Below, piece after piece: positions 58,985 to 64,000 of a DNA stretch of 64,000 bases (the first letter of the stretch is position 1; the number at the start of each line of letters is the position of its first letter). Source of the stretch: Sialis fuliginosa (taxonomy: Eukaryota; Arthropoda; Insecta; Megaloptera; Sialidae); assembly GCA_961205875.1 (NCBI GenBank), contig OY540813.1, positions 16,649,001 to 16,713,000 on the forward strand, written 5' to 3'. The position numbers and the translations under genes are program-made. The notes below the pieces were generated by a model. That model was not told the origin of the DNA and ran no database searches. It worked only from the letters and a program-made list of their open reading frames with translations.

Positions 58985-59345
58985 GAGGGGGCTAAATATT
59001 GACATTATGGGTTAACCTTAGAAAGGTTACTTAGCCAACCTCAAAAAATATAAGTATCTACGGAGTTTAGGGATTTCATCGTAATGCACTTCGCATTAAT
59101 ATTTGAAAAAGCGTCGTCAGTTAAAATATGGTTAAAACACCTGAGACGAAGAGATGGAAAACAAAAGAAACGTGATTCATGGGGCATAAAAGAGACGAAA
59201 TATTTTTGAGATTTCTTGTTGGTACACCATCGAACTTATAGCGTATTTCAAATCTGAATTATAATTCCACCTGACGTCACCACTTGAAACGGTTTAACTA
59301 CATCGGTTATAATAAAACCGGAATAACAGCGCTGTGTAAACGTAC
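58985..59345 (+). repeat. Dispersed repeat family 4, copy 2
   Basis: Inverted relative to 27045-27410: ctacggagtttagggatttc, cgtcgtcagttaaa, aaacacctgagacgaagaga, gatttcttgttggtacacca, cggtttaactacatcggtta, aataaaaccggaataacagc, tgtgtaaacgtactca. Both copies keep the same order over about 350 bp. Confidence 0.75.
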
Positions 59346-60245
59346 TCATATATTTTACAGCAAATAAAAACAATAATAATATACGGAAATAACTATATAA
59401 GACAAAAATCACAGTGTATGAAACTCGATCGCTCACAATTCCATTCTCTTACCCTGCAGTAAGATGAGATCAATTCTGTTCAAAAGTAGTACTGCTGCTA
59501 CAAACTGTGGGAGTAACTACGTACAAAACAATATGAAATATTGATTTGTTCCTTGCAAATGTCAACAAGATTTGCACCTACGAGGATTATTTTTTACAGA
59601 TTTAAATCACGTAGCTATCATGTTAGTTACAAGAACAACTTTTTGGGTGCTTGTAAACATATACAAAATATTGTAATATATATTGCTCAAAACGCTGCAG
59701 TTATAAATTAAATATATACCACTTCTTGAGTAAATGTATGTGTGTTAAACGGCAAGGATTTTCGTAAATTTACACAATTTACAATCACGCAATGCAATAA
59801 AATGAAGATTTATTCAAAATATGAACATTTAAAAATAATGAACGTAAAAATATTCTTCAATATTTGCATACAACCTTTAAAAAAACATGAAAATTGATGT
59901 TTATTGTTTACCCCAGAATTTAAATACATTTAATATAAAATTAATAAGTAAGATTTTTTAAAATTAATAACATTAAAAAAAAATTATATATAGTTTCTGC
60001 ATAAGTCACTGCAAAACATTAATAATAATTAAACAAAATGTTAATTCATCATTTCTTTAATACAATTAAAGTGAATGTTGATATGTATCAAGATATTGTC
60101 AATTATTCAACCATGACTTACAGTTAGCCTTCAAAAAATAAAATAAAAAGTGAGAAACTCCCCTTTTGATGAATTATCACAGAACAGTAGAAATTGTCCT
60201 TGAAAATACATTTATCAAGTTTACAATGCTGGAAAAAAAATCTTA
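59346..60245. other. AT-rich non-coding stretch
   Basis: No feature supported. Confidence 0.45.
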
Positions 60246-60485
60246 TGTCCGGTATTATAAAGGAGTTAGTAAATTTGCTAGCTCGCAAGCAATTTTGTGA
60301 TAGTATCTATGGATTAGCTATGGACTTTAGAGCAGTGATACTTCAACTTATTGTAACACAGTTGACGACTCTGACCGTGCAAAATAATTTTCAAACACTT
60401 CATGAAACTTTAAAAGAACTGTCAGATAGGTTTGAAACCTCATTTGAATGTCCTTTTTATGCTAGCTCGTTTATAATACCGGACA
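60246..60485 (-). mobile_element. Family 2 PIF/Harbinger-like MITE, copy 3 (internal deletion)
   Basis: TGTCCGGTATTATAAAGGAG ... CGTTTATAATACCGGACA with TTA on both sides (60243-60245 and 60486-60488). It is 240 bp, reverse to copies 1 and 2 and lacking their central cgcgcac...gtaaacacc part. The longest frame of the window (117 codons, 60194-60547) runs through it and past both ends. It starts in flanking DNA and has no motif, so I do not call it a gene. Confidence 0.9.
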
Positions 60486-60488
60486 TTA

Positions 60489-62081
60489 TTATTTGTATTT
60501 ATTTCAAAATGAGAACTGTATACAATCTGAAAAAATTCAGACTATGACTATTGTTTTTATACTCATTATACTAATAATAAAAACATTAATCAAAACATTG
60601 AAAAGTTTATTATTTTTATTGTACAAAAACAATTGGATATTAAGCTAAACACAAAAATGTAGATAATATCGAAGCTATAATTTTAATAGGCATGGACATG
60701 GGCTTATTTTAGTTACCAACTTTCCAAATTGATATTTTGTTGTTTTCACATTATAAAATGAATGTAATTTTCATAATAGCCTATTGTAGTGCAACCAAAA
60801 AACGTGTAGTACTTTTCAAACATGTTTGTACCTTCTACTACATTAATTCTCATATCTAGATCATCTGAATAATAACATAATAAAAACAATTCTGAACACC
60901 TATTATATTAATGTAAAGGAAAATCTTTTCTTTACACCATTTAGTAGTACGTTCTTTTATAGAATTGTAAATTCATATTGTTTTATGTGCTGATATTATA
61001 ATACTACATACCTACTTAAGTTTAGTTTTGATTCACTATCAAGTAGATAATTACATCCACGTTTTCTTATATAAACTGTTCAGAAGGCAAGACGATTAAC
61101 TATACTGAAGACAATATTTTTAGAATGAAACTTTCATGCGTGTAAACTGTATTAATTAAATAACATCAAAATTAGTTAATATTTAAATTAGCTGAAAACT
61201 TTACAATTCTTTCAGGAAAAGTACTTTTTAAATACTAAATTCTTGTACCAAAAATGACAAAACTGTTTTAGATTCTTCTCAACTTTTTTCATCTTACAAT
61301 GTTACTGGGTGTAGAAATATATAGAGAAGGATTTTAATGTTTTTCAAATACATCCAAAAATTTGCTTTCTTATTTATATTACGACAAAACTACTTACTAT
61401 CAGATTAAAATTTTGTCTTTGAATTTGGCAAATCTTGCAATATTAAAATAGGAAAACAAGTATTTGGATGTATCTGAAATCACATTTAAATCCCTATGTA
61501 CCGTAGTTAACTTTTACAACCAGTATAATCTTACTTAAAACTCGCAATACGTTAAGTAGGTGTAAAAAAATGATCAAACTTCCGAAAATCACAATTATAT
61601 TTTTACATTATTCAAATTGCTTTTTTCTAACTTTAAAATACTACAACCCAAAATAATAAAATTAACAATTCAAATCGGTTGGTGTAAGCATATGTAATTT
61701 AACATAACATTTACATGTATAATAAATATTAATTTAAACTAATCGATGTAAGGAATAACTTACTTTTACATTTTACACGTAAAATATGAACATGTAAATA
61801 AACAAATATTCATGTTATTTACATCTGTATACAAACAATACATGCGTGTGTACGTGCGTGTGTATGTATGCATGTATAAATGCGTGAGTTAACAGACAGA
61901 AATAGTTCTATCGCCCACCAATACGAGGCGCTGTCGTTTCAGCAGACTGCCAGTCGACGTGAAAAAAAAACAGTGATTTTCAAACATTTTGATAAGCACT
62001 TCTATTTATAAATGAGGAGTGACATAATCGGTCCTTCTTGAAAATTGTAGTACTATTTTAGGTATTTTGTGACTTACTATA
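60489..62081. other. AT-rich non-coding stretch
   Basis: A (GT)n/ATGC-type simple repeat lies at 61843-61880. Nothing else supported. Confidence 0.45.
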
Positions 62082-62577
62082 CAGGGTGCGCGCGATATAT
62101 TGGCAATAACTTCGCATCTCCTTATTTCTCTATTAATTTTATGGAATTATGTTTCTCAGATTATGATTAATTAAACACCATTGCTTCAGATATAAAGTAT
62201 TTAATTCTGAGAGTAACCATAATTTATGGACTGCGTGCAGGGCGAACTGCTATTAAAGTTACGGACTTCAATAACATTCCTTTACTTACAGTTTATTACA
62301 ACGTAAAGAAGGTGTATGATGCTGATATTGTCGCCTCACCCACAAGGAAAACGCATAAGGTACGCAAGGATCGCACAAGTTCAGAGTACACAGAAGAAAA
62401 GTACACATAATCCAGGAATTATCAATAAAAATCCAGGAAAGTCAATGCGCTCCATAGCAAGAAAACTGCAGATGTTGGATACAACGGTTTGCAAGATTAT
62501 TGTTGAAGATATCAGATACAGATTCTTATAATAGGCCAGTTTTAGTAAAATTTTGCTAATTTATCGCGCGCACCCTG
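62082..62577 (+). mobile_element. Mariner-like (IS630/Tc1/mariner) deletion derivative
   Basis: The ends are CAGGGTGCGCGCGATATATT and ATTTATCGCGCGCACCCTG, with TA outside each (62080-62081 and 62578-62579). At 496 bp it is far shorter than a full mariner of about 1.3 kb. Only the N-terminal DNA-binding part of the transposase survives, broken by a frame change; the DDE/D catalytic part is gone. Confidence 0.9.
62171..62531 (+). pseudogene. Remnant of a mariner-like transposase, paired helix-turn-helix part
   Basis: The transposase would bind the element ends and cut and paste at TA. Here only the N-terminal third is left. The frame open at 62171-62410 reads IIYGLRAGRTAIKVTDF, then PLLTVYYNVKKVYDA and a TRKTHKVRKDRTSSEYT linker, the layout of a first helix-turn-helix in this family. 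It stops at 62408. The second helix-turn-helix (NKNPGKSMRSIARKLQM, then VEDIRYRF) continues in a different frame up to about 62529. So there is at least one frameshift, and no catalytic domain follows before the right end. Family assignment rests on remembered consensus patterns. Confidence 0.75.
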
Positions 62578-63804
62578 TATATAGTCTACATTACAAATGT
62601 GAAAATCTTTAAAGTAGGTACTCCAATGCAAATTTTCATCAATTTTTATCGTTGGACCCAAGTTAAAGATTAATTTTCTAATGAATTGGATTGAAATAAA
62701 AAGTCTTTTTTGTTTTCAAAAAATCTTGTATCTTGTATAACTATTAAAAAAAAAATCAATAACACATAATTTATTTTACACAGGGTGAGCATCACTCTTC
62801 CTTTTTTATACCCTCGATCTTTTCGATTTTTTACAGACAAAACAAACTCCATTGATTTTAGTAAGCCGTGTCGATTTGGTCGTGTTATCGACCAACGCTT
62901 CGTCACATATTGTAGTGGGCATCTTAAGAACTCTTCTAAAAGTGCAAATCCATAATACAAAATTCAAAGTGTGGTAATCAAACAATTTTAGTAAGTCAAG
63001 CACTTAAGTCTAAAATAATTTATTTTAAAATATATTGTGTATAAAATAATTTTATTAATAGTATACAAATAATACTATTTTTACATATTGTATAATTAAT
63101 AAGTACCACTTAAAATGTTGTAAATGGTACAAGCTGTAGATAATATAACAAATATAAATTATACAATCAAACTTATCAACTGGAAACCGGAAATAATAAT
63201 CACTAATATAATTATTCAAATCATATCATTTTTGTATTGTTTCAGCATATCGTAATATTAAAATTCAAACGACGAATTTTCATTTAAAATGAGGAAAGAA
63301 AAATTATATTTTTATTGAAATTATTTACATTAATATGTCGCTGTTTATTGGTTTTAAAAAAATCTATTTTACCAAAGCTTGAAGCAAAAATTTGCAATTG
63401 AACTGGAATCAAAAAAAATTGCAAATTTGGTTGCTCCAGTCCAGTTCATAAATTACAGTTAATTTACAGATTCTGCCAGTATTAAATTCCAATGTTTTAA
63501 ACTCTACCAGAGGCATATAAAAGGGTTGGCATCATAGCAGTTGCCAAGGGCGGTAGAAGTACAGGGTGATACTGACCATTCCACTTTATCTGACGTTTAT
63601 GTGCAAAATAAAATCGAATGAATAGCTGTCTGTTATTCGTTGAATTTTAATACCCCATCCCCCTACTCAATTTACCACGCATGCCGTAAAACAGCTTTTG
63701 GAATGCAATTTTCCATTTCACAAATTTCCAATAAGAGTGTACAAAAATTTTGTCAATGGCGCCAAAACTCTAGCAACACGAAAATAATATCGCTGTCAAC
63801 ATTT
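62578..63804. other. AT-rich stretch with two CAGGGTGA-type ends
   Basis: CAGGGTGAGCATCAC at 62781 and ACAGGGTGATACTGACC at 63561 have the same orientation, so they are not a terminal pair. Two overlapping minus frames (62670-62960 and 62806-63003) start close to the first. One predicts NGVCFVCKKSKRSRV, which faintly recalls the Cys-rich tail of piggyBac transposases. I do not call a gene. Confidence 0.3.
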
Positions 63805-64000
63805 AAGTAAAAAACATCTTCCAAGTAAATGCACAGTGCTTCCTCGTGTCAAATTCGCCTAAATTAATTTTTAAACAATTTAAATAAAAACCGTTAAAGT
63901 GTTCAGATAAATTGCCTGGATTGGTTAGCTATTTAATTTTTATACAATTTTACTAAAAAATATTAATTCAAAATTTTTCTTAAGACACACCTGATTGTTT
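63805..64000 (-). mobile_element. Family 3 element, copy e (runs off the window)
   Basis: It begins with acatcttccaagtaaatgca and cagtgcttcctcgtgtcaaa, then gttcagataaattgcctgg, taatttttatacaattttac and ttaagacacacctgatt as in copies a-c, and is cut by the window end. Confidence 0.75.

Noticed and set aside
60194-60547. 117-codon plus-strand open frame, the longest in the window
   Set aside because: It runs across a complete family 2 MITE and both its flanks. The equivalent region of copies 1 and 2 is not open, and there is no motif.
62670-63003. Overlapping minus frames with CxxC, thought of as a piggyBac transposase tail
   Set aside because: The similarity is limited to one CFVCK-like stretch; no further Cys pairs follow and no transposase core is nearby.

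Overview
The window looks like insect nuclear DNA. It is strongly AT-rich, full of short DNA-transposon relics, and carries short runs of the arthropod telomere-type unit TTAGG (about 25098-25115 and 14160-14171). A TTTAGGGTTCCGTA...GTCCGTCC repeat near 56836 is of a kind I associate mainly with moths and butterflies, but I cannot fix the order. There are no bacterial or viral gene blocks, no rRNA, no convincing tRNA and no CRISPR array. No long conserved protein gene is visible. The longest open frames (60-117 codons) are mostly chance frames inside AT-rich DNA or inside repeats. The window therefore reads as a gene desert or as part of one or more very long introns.

The clearest content is non-autonomous transposons, several with target-site duplications readable in the sequence. 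Family 1 is a roughly 530-bp MITE with ends AGGTACTGGCACCAGT next to TA; nine full, deleted or truncated copies lie at 1632, 8713, 23624, 33153, 38596, 43384, 45436, 50861 and 55735. Family 2 has TGTCCGGTATTATAAA ends and 3-bp TAA/TTA duplications (PIF/Harbinger-like), with copies at 11898, 58329 and 60246. Family 3 has GCTTCCTCGC ends, with copies at 10137, 22239, 30204, 45553 and 63805. hAT-like elements lie at 9057 and 52172 (both with perfect 8-bp duplications), 41962 and 48229. A piggyBac-like MITE is at 7905, a pogo-like MITE at 13888, a long-TIR Tc1/mariner-like element at 54521, and a mariner-like element keeping only the DNA-binding part of its transposase at 62082. Older dispersed repeats fill much of the rest.

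Three foldback structures stand out: 18720-19035 (149-bp arms, 6 mismatches, 18-nt loop), 41196-41462 (91-bp arms, 1 mismatch) and 44414-44674 (about 120-bp arms). They are MITE-like but could also act as hairpin-RNA sources.

Possible host-gene traces are weak: a few GC-richer islets with short open frames and fitting splice signals (38142-38276 +, 40856-40898 +, 39319-39358 -, 23114-23259 -, 26851-26968 -), and other coding-like frames at 9600-9773, 47710-47901 and 54280-54424, all on the minus strand. None matches a family I can name. The site at 39358/39359 on the minus strand has the form of a recursive-splicing (ratchet) site, which would fit a long-intron setting. Because these traces lie on both strands, they cannot all belong to one gene.
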